A DNA stretch of 6,813 nt from NCBI GenBank assembly GCA_947630465.1, contig CANRHT010000105.1, forward strand, positions 1-6,813. Direction: 5' to 3'. The stretch comes from an uncultured Pseudomonadaceae bacterium (GTDB lineage: Bacteria > Pseudomonadota > Gammaproteobacteria > Pseudomonadales > Pseudomonadaceae). Under the pieces are notes generated by a model. That model saw only the letters and a program-made list of their open reading frames with translations. It had not been told where the DNA came from and made no database searches. Shown here in pieces: positions 1-6,502 of this stretch (its first letter is position 1; every line of letters begins with the position of its first letter). Position numbers and translations under genes: made by a program.

Positions 1-167
1 ACACAGGCTGCTCAATGCGTACTTGCCAAAGCCCTAAAGCTTTGCAACTCAAAGGGTTACTTTTATGTCTTATGGATGTGAACTGAAATATCCAACTCAA
101 ATCAAAAGACTAAAAAATTTGTTATTCGCATCATAACTACAAGAAATGTAAAGTTTAATAACACTGA

Positions 168-184
168 CGCAACGAAGCGTTGCG
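168..184. repeat. Perfect 7-bp inverted repeat with 3-nt loop
   Basis: CGCAACG and CGTTGCG flank the loop AAG. It can form a tight GC-rich hairpin on either strand. No T-run follows the stem on either strand: on the plus strand an A-run follows, and on the minus strand a T-run precedes it. It is therefore not a standard intrinsic terminator. It could be a protein-binding palindrome or an RNA structural element; its role is unknown. Confidence 0.55.
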
Positions 185-321
185 CAAAAAACAACAGCCG
201 CCGCTCAATAAAACACCGACATAAGGTATGCAAATCAGTTTGAAGAAAGGCTAGCGGACACCAAAATATAGACGTGCAAAAACCAGCGCTTTTCAGGCGT
301 TAAGCACCAAAACCACTGAAA

Positions 322-347
322 ACAAGCCTATTTTGCCGACAATAGGC
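322..347 (-). terminator. Candidate intrinsic terminator of the response regulator gene
   Basis: A perfect 7-bp inverted repeat (326-332 with 341-347, 8-nt loop) is followed, reading the minus strand, by the T-rich stretch TTGTTTTC. It lies about 130 nt beyond the stop codon of the minus-strand response regulator, whose transcript it could end. The stem is only partly GC-rich and the T tract is interrupted, so the call is tentative. Confidence 0.35.
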
Positions 348-435
348 CGCACGACGACGAATGCATGCTCGCCACTCTGCAAAGCCATACTTTGCTAGAG
401 CGGATGCGGTGTTGCGGATTTATTTTCTAACTACA

Positions 436-466
436 CGCACATATGCTGAACTGTGCGCGCTTTTTT
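436..466 (+). terminator. Candidate rightward intrinsic terminator
   Basis: The 6-bp stem CGCACA/TGTGCG (436-441 with 452-457, 10-nt loop) is followed after 3 nt by six T residues (461-466) on the plus strand. It would stop transcription arriving from the left just before it opposes the regulator gene ending at 475. No rightward gene is evident upstream within the window. The loop is longer than usual and the stem is short. Confidence 0.3.
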
Positions 467-474
467 GCTTAAGG

Positions 475-1263
475 CTAAGGGCTATCACTGGATTGAGCGG
501 CTTGGCGGTAGGCACTCGGGGTCAGGGCAAAACGTTCACGAAAGGCGGTGGCAAAATTTGCGGCACTGTTAAAACCAATTTCGGCGGCAATATCGTCGAT
601 GCTCATACGGCTGTTGGCGAGCAATTCTTGCGCTTTACGCAAGCGCTCTTCGCGCACCCAAGCAAATACGGTCATACCTAAATGCTCACGAAAAATGGCC
701 GACAACCTTTTGTCGTGCGTGCCCACTTGCGCGGCAATTTCGGTCAATTTAGGCAGATTGTTGAGTTGCCGCGCAATGAGTCGAATCGTAGCCTGCAAAA
801 TAATTTGATCAGGATTCTGCTCTTGATAGACTGTGCCAATTAAGCTCGACTTATCATCGATGCGCTTTACACGCTGCAAGTGCACGCATACGCGCGCGAC
901 CACTTCTGGAATATCAAAAGGCTTTAACACATAGTCAACGCCGCCCAAAGTTAAGCCATTCACCCGATCAGACACATCCGCCGCTGAGGTTAGAAATACG
1001 ACAGGTATCGTGCTGCAATTGGGGATAGCACTAAGTAGGCGGCATACGGTAAAACCATCTATTCCTGGCATATGCACATCGAGCAAAATCAAATCAGGAT
1101 ATAGCGCCTGTGCTTGCGCTAAGCCTGTACGTGGTTGCTGCGCTACTGTCAAACGCGCACCCTGCGCACGCAATGCATCGAGTAAGCCTTCAAGATCTTG
1201 CGGGTTATCATCGATGACTAAAATATGTGATTTTTTTAATCGCTGTACAGCTAATTCAGTCAA
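475..1263 (-). CDS. Response regulator with AraC-type DNA-binding domain
   Basis: A 262-residue cytoplasmic two-component regulator. An N-terminal receiver domain (about residues 12-130) has the acidic pair D18/D19, phospho-acceptor D62 in LLDVHMPGIDG, the switch residue T92 in VFLTSA, and K114 followed by PF. After a short linker, about residues 155-255 form an AraC/XylS-type domain with two helix-turn-helix units: LTEIAAQVG near 173-181, and DDIAAEIGF near 223-231 followed by the FRERF...P..YR signature. The protein should bind DNA when D62 is phosphorylated, probably by the HPt of the hybrid kinase encoded on the other strand. The start is a TTG codon, preferred because AAAGGA lies 7 nt upstream. 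The stop is TAG. It is transcribed divergently from the lysR-SBP-kinase operon and shares a short control region with it. The family is certain; the target genes are not visible. Confidence 0.95.
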   Translation of the reverse strand: MTELAVQRLKKSHILVIDDNPQDLEGLLDALRAQGARLTVAQQPRTGLAQAQALYPDLILLDVHMPGIDGFTVCRLLSAIPNCSTIPVVFLTSAADVSDRVNGLTLGGVDYVLKPFDIPEVVARVCVHLQRVKRIDDKSSLIGTVYQEQNPDQIILQATIRLIARQLNNLPKLTEIAAQVGTHDKRLSAIFREHLGMTVFAWVREERLRKAQELLANSRMSIDDIAAEIGFNSAANFATAFRERFALTPSAYRQAAQSSDSP

Positions 1264-1270
1264 TTTATAT

Positions 1271-1276
1271 TCCTTT
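1271..1276 (-). promoter_or_regulatory. Ribosome binding site fixing a TTG start
   Basis: On the minus strand AAAGGA lies 7 nt before the TTG at 1263-1261. This is a good Shine-Dalgarno match at good spacing. It supports TTG as the start of the response regulator, because no in-frame ATG precedes the receiver domain. Confidence 0.7.
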
Positions 1277-1290
1277 AAGTTAAACCTGTA

Positions 1291-1332
1291 CGCTGCAGCA
1301 AAGATACAACCCGCTCAAGCAAAGATACACAT
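1291..1332. repeat. Tandem 21-bp direct repeat, likely AraC-type operator
   Basis: Two copies of CGCTNNAGCAAAGATACA lie at 1291-1308 and 1312-1329. They match at 16 of 18 positions, with an uninterrupted 12-bp identical core (1297-1308 and 1318-1329). The repeat period is exactly 21 bp, two turns of the helix. AraC-family proteins typically bind two such half-sites in direct orientation; in araI the 17-bp half-sites are 21 bp apart. The right copy reaches the position expected for the -35 box of the rightward promoter, as a class II activator site does. The obvious candidate ligand is the AraC-type response regulator encoded next door. The repeat is seen directly; the binding partner is inferred. 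Confidence 0.75.
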
Positions 1333-1351
1333 TCATATAACGTCTTATAAT
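1324..1351 (+). promoter_or_regulatory. Candidate sigma-70 promoter of the lysR-SBP-kinase operon
   Basis: A perfect TATAAT -10 box lies at 1346-1351. The best -35 candidate is GATACA at 1324-1329, with a 16-bp spacer and only 3 of 6 consensus matches. A strong -10 with a poor -35 is typical of an activator-dependent promoter. The second half-site of the direct repeat covers this -35 position. Transcription would begin near 1358, leaving a leader of about 60 nt before the ATG at 1419. Confidence 0.5.
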
Positions 1352-1361
1352 AACCGTGTTA
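1351..1361. promoter_or_regulatory. Small palindrome at the predicted transcription start
   Basis: TAAC-CGT-GTTA is a perfect 4-bp inverted repeat with a 3-nt spacer. It begins at the last base of the -10 box and spans the predicted +1. A protein bound here would block the operon promoter. The LysR-type regulator encoded just downstream is a possible binder, since LysR proteins use short interrupted palindromes and often repress their own gene. The repeat is short and could be chance. Confidence 0.25.
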
Positions 1362-1418
1362 CAAAAAGACATTACTCATTATGAGCTATATGGCTGCTGC
1401 ATCCAACGGGATACAACC

Positions 1419-2324
1419 ATGACACACACGCCTCTAACAAAAACGTCACCCCTTGTAGCAAGTGAGATCAGCAGTCATGATCTTGCGCTCAACTTAGTCG
1501 ATTTGTATTGGTTTTTACATATTGTTGATGCCGGCAGTTTTTCCGTTGCGGCACAGCAACACGGTTTATCAAAATCCAACCTCAGTCGCAAAGTCAGTCA
1601 ACTAGAAACGCGCTTAGGTGTACAACTGCTGCATCGCAATCCACGTTTTTTAAGCTTGACCAGTATTGGCGGTGAAGTATACCGCCACACGCTGGAGATG
1701 CTCACAGCCGCACAACAAGTGACTGAAAGCGTGCAGCAGGCATTAGGTACGCCCAGCGGTCAAGTCAATTTAGTTTTACCCTCAATTCTTAATGCTTGGC
1801 TGTTACCGGTGCTGCATAACTTTAAACAAGCCTATCCGCTGATCAATATAATGATGAGCACAGCCGACTGCACTTCAGAAATGAACTCGCAATCCATTGA
1901 TCTAGCTCTGAGTTTATCAGCCGCCCCCACCAACAGTGCGCAGATCGTGGCTCGGCCATTAGCATCTCTAACCTTCGTCAATGTTATCAATAGCAGTTGC
2001 AGCATGAATGACGACTATCAGGCGATCCAGCTAAGTTATTTAACCTACAACACTACAGGCTGCTTTCAAGTGAGCAACTACCACAGCGCAATGGAGGCGG
2101 CTCTAGTGGGTTTTGGTTATGCCAATCTGCCCTTGTGTATTTGTCAGACGGGCTTAAACAATGGCGATTTAAGGTTTTATAATAACCAAGAAACTCAGCA
2201 AACACTGTATGCTTTCACCCAACCCCATCGAGGTATTACCTTGGCGGTGCGTGTTCTTTTAGACTATATCTCACAACATATAGCGCAAATACGCACTCAA
2301 GGCATTTTACCCATAACACCCTAA
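1419..2324 (+). CDS. LysR-type transcriptional regulator
   Basis: A 301-residue regulator when started at the ATG at 1419. The winged helix-turn-helix spans about residues 27-86, with the typical AGSFSVAAQQHGLSKSNLSR helix pair, the RLGVQLLHR wing and an LTSIG end. The rest (about 90-290) is a LysR-type effector-binding domain with the usual GQVNLVLP opening. The frame stays open to a GTG at 1356, but that codon lies at or before the predicted transcription start, so the ATG is preferred. Its ribosome site is weak (ACGGGA). The 26 residues before the DNA-binding domain are longer than usual for the family, where the helix-turn-helix begins almost at the N-terminus. It is the first gene of an operon whose second gene begins 17 nt downstream. 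The effector is unknown; a link to uptake or metabolism of the compound sensed by the next two genes is inferred. Confidence 0.93.
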   Translation: MTHTPLTKTSPLVASEISSHDLALNLVDLYWFLHIVDAGSFSVAAQQHGLSKSNLSRKVSQLETRLGVQLLHRNPRFLSLTSIGGEVYRHTLEMLTAAQQVTESVQQALGTPSGQVNLVLPSILNAWLLPVLHNFKQAYPLINIMMSTADCTSEMNSQSIDLALSLSAAPTNSAQIVARPLASLTFVNVINSSCSMNDDYQAIQLSYLTYNTTGCFQVSNYHSAMEAALVGFGYANLPLCICQTGLNNGDLRFYNNQETQQTLYAFTQPHRGITLAVRVLLDYISQHIAQIRTQGILPITP

Positions 2325-2341
2325 TCTGATAGTAAGCAGCC

Positions 2342-3646
2342 GTGACTTTATTGATTGAGAGCGGCGTGCTCGTGAGCAATATCATGTACGTGTCTGTTTT
2401 GGCGATGATTTTATACCTACTGAGCAGTTCTGTTATGGCTCAGACAACAAACCCATTAGCCGATGGCGACGGTGCTCAGGTGCAGTTTTGGCATTGGTGG
2501 AACTCAGCGGGCGAATCGCAGAACATTAGTGTACTGCGTGACTATCTAAAGAAAAACAACCTGACTTGGGCCAAACAGTCCGCACAAAACTCCAGCAGCG
2601 AGTTGTATCTGTCACATATTGAACAGCAATTGAAATTACGTCCGCCCGAAGCAGCAATGATGGATCACCAAGCTTTAAAGAGCTATGACGACAATGCTGA
2701 GCTCTTGCATTTAGATGATATTGCCAAGGCTCAAGACTGGGACGAAGTTATTCCGCTTGCCATTCAACAACAAACTAAACGCAATGGACACTGGATCGCT
2801 GCACCGCTCAACAGCCATTCAACCAACTGGCTGTGGATAAATAAAGCATTATTCTCTCGCCTGGATCTACCTGAGCCAGACACTTGGGACGACCTGATTG
2901 CTGTACTAGAGCGCGCACAAGCTTTAGGTATTCCAGCATTGGCGACACCGCGTGACGATTGGGAGCGCGGGCAAGTATTTGAGCTGGTAGTTATGAGCAC
3001 CGGCGGTTTAGAGTTTTATCGCCGTTTATTTGTGGAGCTCGACTTTCGAGAAGATGACCGCCGTGTTATCGCTACAGCCTTGCTGCGCCTCCAACACTTA
3101 CAAACCTATTTTTCAGATAACACGCAACATATGAGCTGGGATCAAGCCAGTGCCAAAATGGCACACGGACAGGTATTGATGCAGATCCATGGCAGCTGGG
3201 TGAACAGCGAGCTGACCTCTATCGGCGCTCAGCCCAATGTTGATTATTTGTGCATGCGCTTCCCTGGCACCCAAGGTGCATACATTTTTTACAGCGATCA
3301 TGTCGGCTTTTTTAAAGCCACACACAATAATGTTGAACATCAGAAAATCATGGCTCGCATTCTGCTGGATAAAGATTTTCAACGCGACCTGAGTATGGCC
3401 AGCGGTGCGGCACCTGCACGTGTGGATATTTCCAGTGCGGGTTTTAATCACTGCAGTAAAAAAAGTATTTACGATTTACGCATGGCCAATATGCGCCGTG
3501 CCGTTATGCCGTCCATAAATCATGGAGCGCTGTGGCAACTCATCGCTGACTATTTACAGCAACAGCTCCCTCTTGAGAGCGCTGTAAATAATCTGCTAGA
3601 TATCACTCTTGAGCCTGCTCAGCTCACACCTGCCAAGAGAAAGTAG
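2342..3646 (+). CDS. GtsA-like periplasmic sugar-binding protein, probable sensor partner
   Basis: A 434-residue extracellular solute-binding protein of family 1 (UgpB/MalE type). A hydrophobic stretch at about 16-31 ends in VMA-Q, giving a likely signal peptidase I cut after A33. The mature part resembles, from memory, the Pseudomonas glucose-binding protein GtsA: HWWNSAGES near 51-59, NWLWIN near 162-167, MQIHGSW near 280-286, and DYLCMRFPGTQGAY near 301-314. C304 and C371 sit where GtsA-type proteins carry cysteines and could form a disulfide. No permease or ATPase gene is adjacent. Instead the hybrid kinase starts 3 nt after the stop, which argues for signalling rather than transport, like TorT or LuxP. 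The start is uncertain: GTG at 2342 is the outer limit with a poor ribosome site, while GTG at 2372 and ATG at 2384 give shorter, more usual signal peptides. None supplies a positively charged n-region. Ligand (aldose) is by homology only. Confidence 0.88.
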   Translation: MTLLIESGVLVSNIMYVSVLAMILYLLSSSVMAQTTNPLADGDGAQVQFWHWWNSAGESQNISVLRDYLKKNNLTWAKQSAQNSSSELYLSHIEQQLKLRPPEAAMMDHQALKSYDDNAELLHLDDIAKAQDWDEVIPLAIQQQTKRNGHWIAAPLNSHSTNWLWINKALFSRLDLPEPDTWDDLIAVLERAQALGIPALATPRDDWERGQVFELVVMSTGGLEFYRRLFVELDFREDDRRVIATALLRLQHLQTYFSDNTQHMSWDQASAKMAHGQVLMQIHGSWVNSELTSIGAQPNVDYLCMRFPGTQGAYIFYSDHVGFFKATHNNVEHQKIMARILLDKDFQRDLSMASGAAPARVDISSAGFNHCSKKSIYDLRMANMRRAVMPSINHGALWQLIADYLQQQLPLESAVNNLLDITLEPAQLTPAKRK

Positions 3647-3649
3647 TTT

Positions 3650-6457
3650 ATGTTGAAAAAACTGCAGTTTAATATCACTCATAAAATACTGTTACTGGTC
3701 GGTATACTCAGCGCCCTTGCGGCACTCACCACCCTTTACTCACTGAATAATCTGCACACTGTGAGTAAAAACTATCGCGCTTTACTGGACAGCAAAACAC
3801 AAAACACCCTGATTATTGGTGAGGCTTTATTGAGTTTAAGTGATGCCAGCCGCTTAGCGTTTTCAGTGCTCACCGAGCAAGAAGAAAAACAAATGCGCGT
3901 CAGCCAAAATACCCTCATGGATCAGCAGCTGGTTTTTATTAAACAATTGGAGCAGATCAGAGACCTGACCGCAGCGCAAAAAATTGCCCTTTCCCACATT
4001 ACAACGCAACAAGCGCATGTTTTTGGTTTGATCAATGATGTGATTGAGCAGGCTTCACGCTGGCGTGGTGACCGCGCTTTAATCATTATTCACCAGCAGC
4101 TTGAGCCTGAATTTAAAAGTCTACGCAGCGAGATGGATCAACTGCGCGAGTCGATCCTCAATGATTACCTCAGCACCTCAGAACAACTGAGCGCAACCAG
4201 CAAAGACACTATTACTCACACAAGTTTAGCGTTGGCGATCATCCTGCTGTTGGCTATTATTTTTACCAGCTTGGTGTCTTATATCAATATTTCGCGCCCT
4301 ATTACCCGCTTAACCCGGGTCATGAGCCGCTTAAGTGACCGCCAATATGATGACCCTATTGCTTACCAACAGCGCTACGATGAAGTGGGTCGCATGGCGC
4401 AAGCGCTGCATATCTTCCGCGATTCGATGCAACGCGCTGACCGTTTAGAACTTGAAGCGGCGCGCAGTAAAGAAAACAAACACCTGTCACAACAAATTGT
4501 TGCGCTGACGGATGCCATGCCCGGCGCCGTATTTCAATTGCGTCTCAATGGCGATGGCAGCCAGCAGTTTTTATTTTTAAGCAGTAAAGCAGAACGTTTT
4601 TTAGGCCGCAGTACTGAGTACCTACTCGAACATATTTTTGCTAAAAACGAGCCGGTCTTCCCTGCATCCAGCGCCTTTAAGTGGATTATCAACAAAGCCT
4701 TTAACGAGAGTCGCAAAACCTTAAAGCCGATTGATACAGATATTCGCGTCAAACTGGAAAGCGGCACATTTTGGTATAAAATTTTAGCCACCTGTCAGCC
4801 AACAGAGGGCTATGCCACGCTGTTTAACGGCATTTTATTGGATGTTAGCGCGTCAAAAATGCAAGCACAGGCGTTGGAAGAAGCGAAAAACAGTGCTGAA
4901 CAAGCCGCACGTGCTAAAGCTATCTTTTTAACCACCATGAGCCATGAAATACGCACACCTATGAATGCCATTTTGGGGCTGACCCAGTTGATGCACAAGC
5001 ATGACCTGAGTCCAGACCAACAAGCACGCTTAGCTAAGATCAGTACCGCGGGTGCGCACTTGCTGAGTATTATTAATGATATTTTAGATTTTTCTAAAAT
5101 TGATGGAAACCACCTGAAGCTGGAAAACACCGCATTTGAGCCTGCGGCAGTGCTTGCCAATACTGTTGAATTACTCAACGATGAAGCACAGAACAAAGGT
5201 TTAACCCTGCATACAGAAATCGACCCGCAACTGCCGCAATACCTGATGGGGGATCCCACGCGTATTGGGCAAATCCTGCTGAATTATTTACACAATGCAA
5301 TTAAATTCAGTGAATCAGGCGCTATTTATGTGCGCGTGCGCCTTAATCGGCACAACCCAGCCGACTTGCAGCTGTACTACGAAGTGCAAGATCAAGGCAT
5401 TGGGATCGCCAAAGACCATCAAAGCAGCCTCTTTCAAGAGTTCAACCAAGCTGACACCTCGATCACGCGCCGTTTTGGCGGCACTGGTTTAGGCTTAGCC
5501 ATTTCCAGCAAACTCGCACGCTTGATGGCCGGAGATGTCGGAGTCAACAGCGTCGAAGGTCAAGGCAGTACCTTTTGGTTTACCGCCGCCGTCACTGTGC
5601 CTGCGGCTCAAGCGCTCATCAATGAACCCACTCTCGCTACTTTACCCTCTGCGCCACCGCTACTATTTAACGGCCTGCGCGTACTCTTGGTGGATGACAA
5701 TGAGCTGAACCGTCTGGTTGGCCAAGAAATATTAGAAAGTGCCGGTTTTATTGTTGAACTGGCCTGCGATGGTCAACAGGCAGTGGATTGCCTACAGCAA
5801 GCGCAAGCCCAGTACTACAGCGCTATTTTGATGGATATTATGATGCCGGTGCTGGACGGCATCAGCGCCACTGAAAAAATCCGCCGTTTAGCCACTGGAA
5901 AAACCATCCCAATTATTGCAGTCAGCGCCAATGTCAGTGCTGACGACCAACAACGCTATACGGCCGCCGGCATGAGTGCTTACATCAGCAAACCCATAGA
6001 TGAACAGCAGCTGTGGCACACGCTAGAGCGCTGCTTACAGCACACCACAAGCACCACGCTCAGCAACACAACAACCCACTCGGTGATTGAATCTGAGCCC
6101 GCCGCCGGTGATTTTAATCAACAACACTTACAGTCACTGCACAGCAGTATGGGTGATCAACGTTTTGCTGAACTGCTTAACAAGCTGATGATTGATTATC
6201 AAATGCGGCTCGATAGCGTTGAGCACTGGAATGCCAGTCAACACACAGCGCTGATCCAGCAAAATTTACACGACCTGATCAGCACGGCTGGGCATGCGGG
6301 TTTTCATCAACTGTCTAAACAGGCACTGCAACTCAATAACGCGCTGTACAACAATGAAACGCAATTGATTGCTGAGCTCAAACAACAGATTGAGCACACC
6401 CTCAAATTCACCTTGAATTACTTGGCTGATCTGCTCAGCACTGTGCAGGCGCAATAG
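3650..6457 (+). CDS. Tripartite hybrid sensor histidine kinase (TorS-like layout)
   Basis: A 935-residue inner-membrane phosphorelay kinase. TM1 is at about 13-31, a mostly helical periplasmic domain at about 32-188 and TM2 at about 191-211. A HAMP domain follows (about 212-265, with SRPITRLT and DEVGRMAQAL), then a PAS-like domain (about 283-402). The dimerisation/phosphoacceptor domain has H432 in SHEIRTP. The ATPase domain has N549 (N box), DQGIGI at 581-586, LFQEF at 594-598 and GGTGLGL at 610-616. The receiver (about 675-795) has D682/D683, phospho-acceptor D729, S759 and K781. A C-terminal HPt domain (about 820-930) has H874 in HDLISTAG. The expected relay is H432 to D729 to H874, then D62 of the divergently encoded AraC-type regulator. 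The solute-binding protein gene ends 3 nt upstream, and the AAGAGAAAG ribosome site lies inside its last codons, suggesting translational coupling. The binding protein probably docks on the periplasmic domain. All catalytic residues appear intact. Confidence 0.95.
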   Translation: MLKKLQFNITHKILLLVGILSALAALTTLYSLNNLHTVSKNYRALLDSKTQNTLIIGEALLSLSDASRLAFSVLTEQEEKQMRVSQNTLMDQQLVFIKQLEQIRDLTAAQKIALSHITTQQAHVFGLINDVIEQASRWRGDRALIIIHQQLEPEFKSLRSEMDQLRESILNDYLSTSEQLSATSKDTITHTSLALAIILLLAIIFTSLVSYINISRPITRLTRVMSRLSDRQYDDPIAYQQRYDEVGRMAQALHIFRDSMQRADRLELEAARSKENKHLSQQIVALTDAMPGAVFQLRLNGDGSQQFLFLSSKAERFLGRSTEYLLEHIFAKNEPVFPASSAFKWIINKAFNESRKTLKPIDTDIRVKLESGTFWYKILATCQPTEGYATLFNGILLDVSASKMQAQALEEAKNSAEQAARAKAIFLTTMSHEIRTPMNAILGLTQLMHKHDLSPDQQARLAKISTAGAHLLSIINDILDFSKIDGNHLKLENTAFEPAAVLANTVELLNDEAQNKGLTLHTEIDPQLPQYLMGDPTRIGQILLNYLHNAIKFSESGAIYVRVRLNRHNPADLQLYYEVQDQGIGIAKDHQSSLFQEFNQADTSITRRFGGTGLGLAISSKLARLMAGDVGVNSVEGQGSTFWFTAAVTVPAAQALINEPTLATLPSAPPLLFNGLRVLLVDDNELNRLVGQEILESAGFIVELACDGQQAVDCLQQAQAQYYSAILMDIMMPVLDGISATEKIRRLATGKTIPIIAVSANVSADDQQRYTAAGMSAYISKPIDEQQLWHTLERCLQHTTSTTLSNTTTHSVIESEPAAGDFNQQHLQSLHSSMGDQRFAELLNKLMIDYQMRLDSVEHWNASQHTALIQQNLHDLISTAGHAGFHQLSKQALQLNNALYNNETQLIAELKQQIEHTLKFTLNYLADLLSTVQAQ

Positions 6458-6485
6458 CTGCACCCTCAACACTGATGAACCACAA

Positions 6486-6501
6486 CAGCACACCCGTGCT
6501 G
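6486..6501. terminator. Hairpin between convergent genes, possible terminator
   Basis: CAGCAC and GTGCTG (6486-6491 and 6496-6501) form a perfect 6-bp stem with loop ACCC. It lies in the 45-nt gap between the kinase stop and the convergent receiver gene's stop. Its position suits a shared transcription end, but no T-run follows on either strand, so it is a weak or factor-dependent terminator at best. Confidence 0.3.
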
Positions 6502-6502
6502 C

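Larger units (their letters stand above)
1..474. other. Non-coding stretch beyond the response regulator gene
   Basis: I find no convincing gene here on either strand. Short open frames exist: one open from the left edge to a TGA at 79-81, and a 23-codon frame at 65-136 with an AAAGGG sequence 8 nt upstream. Neither shows a recognisable protein pattern. The stretch is AT-rich up to about 165. It holds several inverted repeats: 27-32/39-44, 168-174/178-184, 326-332/341-347 and 436-441/452-457. Nothing resembles a tRNA, rRNA or insertion sequence. The most likely content is the 3' flank and terminator of the minus-strand regulator, plus the edge of whatever lies to the left. Confidence 0.6.

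Noticed and set aside
27..44. Inverted repeat CAAAGC/GCTTTG as a terminator
   Set aside because: No adjacent T-run directly after the stem and no identifiable gene to terminate.
1..81. Possible C-terminal end of a gene entering from the left on the plus strand
   Set aside because: Two plus-strand frames are open for similar lengths (stops at 79-81 and 84-86), and neither looks like protein, so no choice can be supported.
65..136. 23-codon frame with a good upstream AAAGGG
   Set aside because: Too short to judge, no family resemblance and no neighbour in the same orientation. The ribosome-site match alone is expected by chance.
361..681. Plus-strand 106-codon open frame
   Set aside because: It overlaps the 3' end of the well-supported response regulator on the other strand, shows no recognisable protein pattern, and crosses a terminator-like hairpin.
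1335..1364. Minus-strand promoter for the response regulator (TTGTAA, 18 nt, TTATAT)
   Set aside because: Both boxes match consensus poorly. The regulator's own promoter must lie in this region, but I cannot place it with confidence.
1356..1418. GTG at 1356 as the start of the LysR gene
   Set aside because: It lies at or before the predicted transcription start set by the TATAAT at 1346-1351 and has no ribosome site. It would lengthen an N-terminus that is already long for the family.
4534..5492. Open frames inside the kinase gene on other frames and strands
   Set aside because: They are shadows of the kinase coding sequence, whose domains and catalytic motifs are continuous through this stretch.
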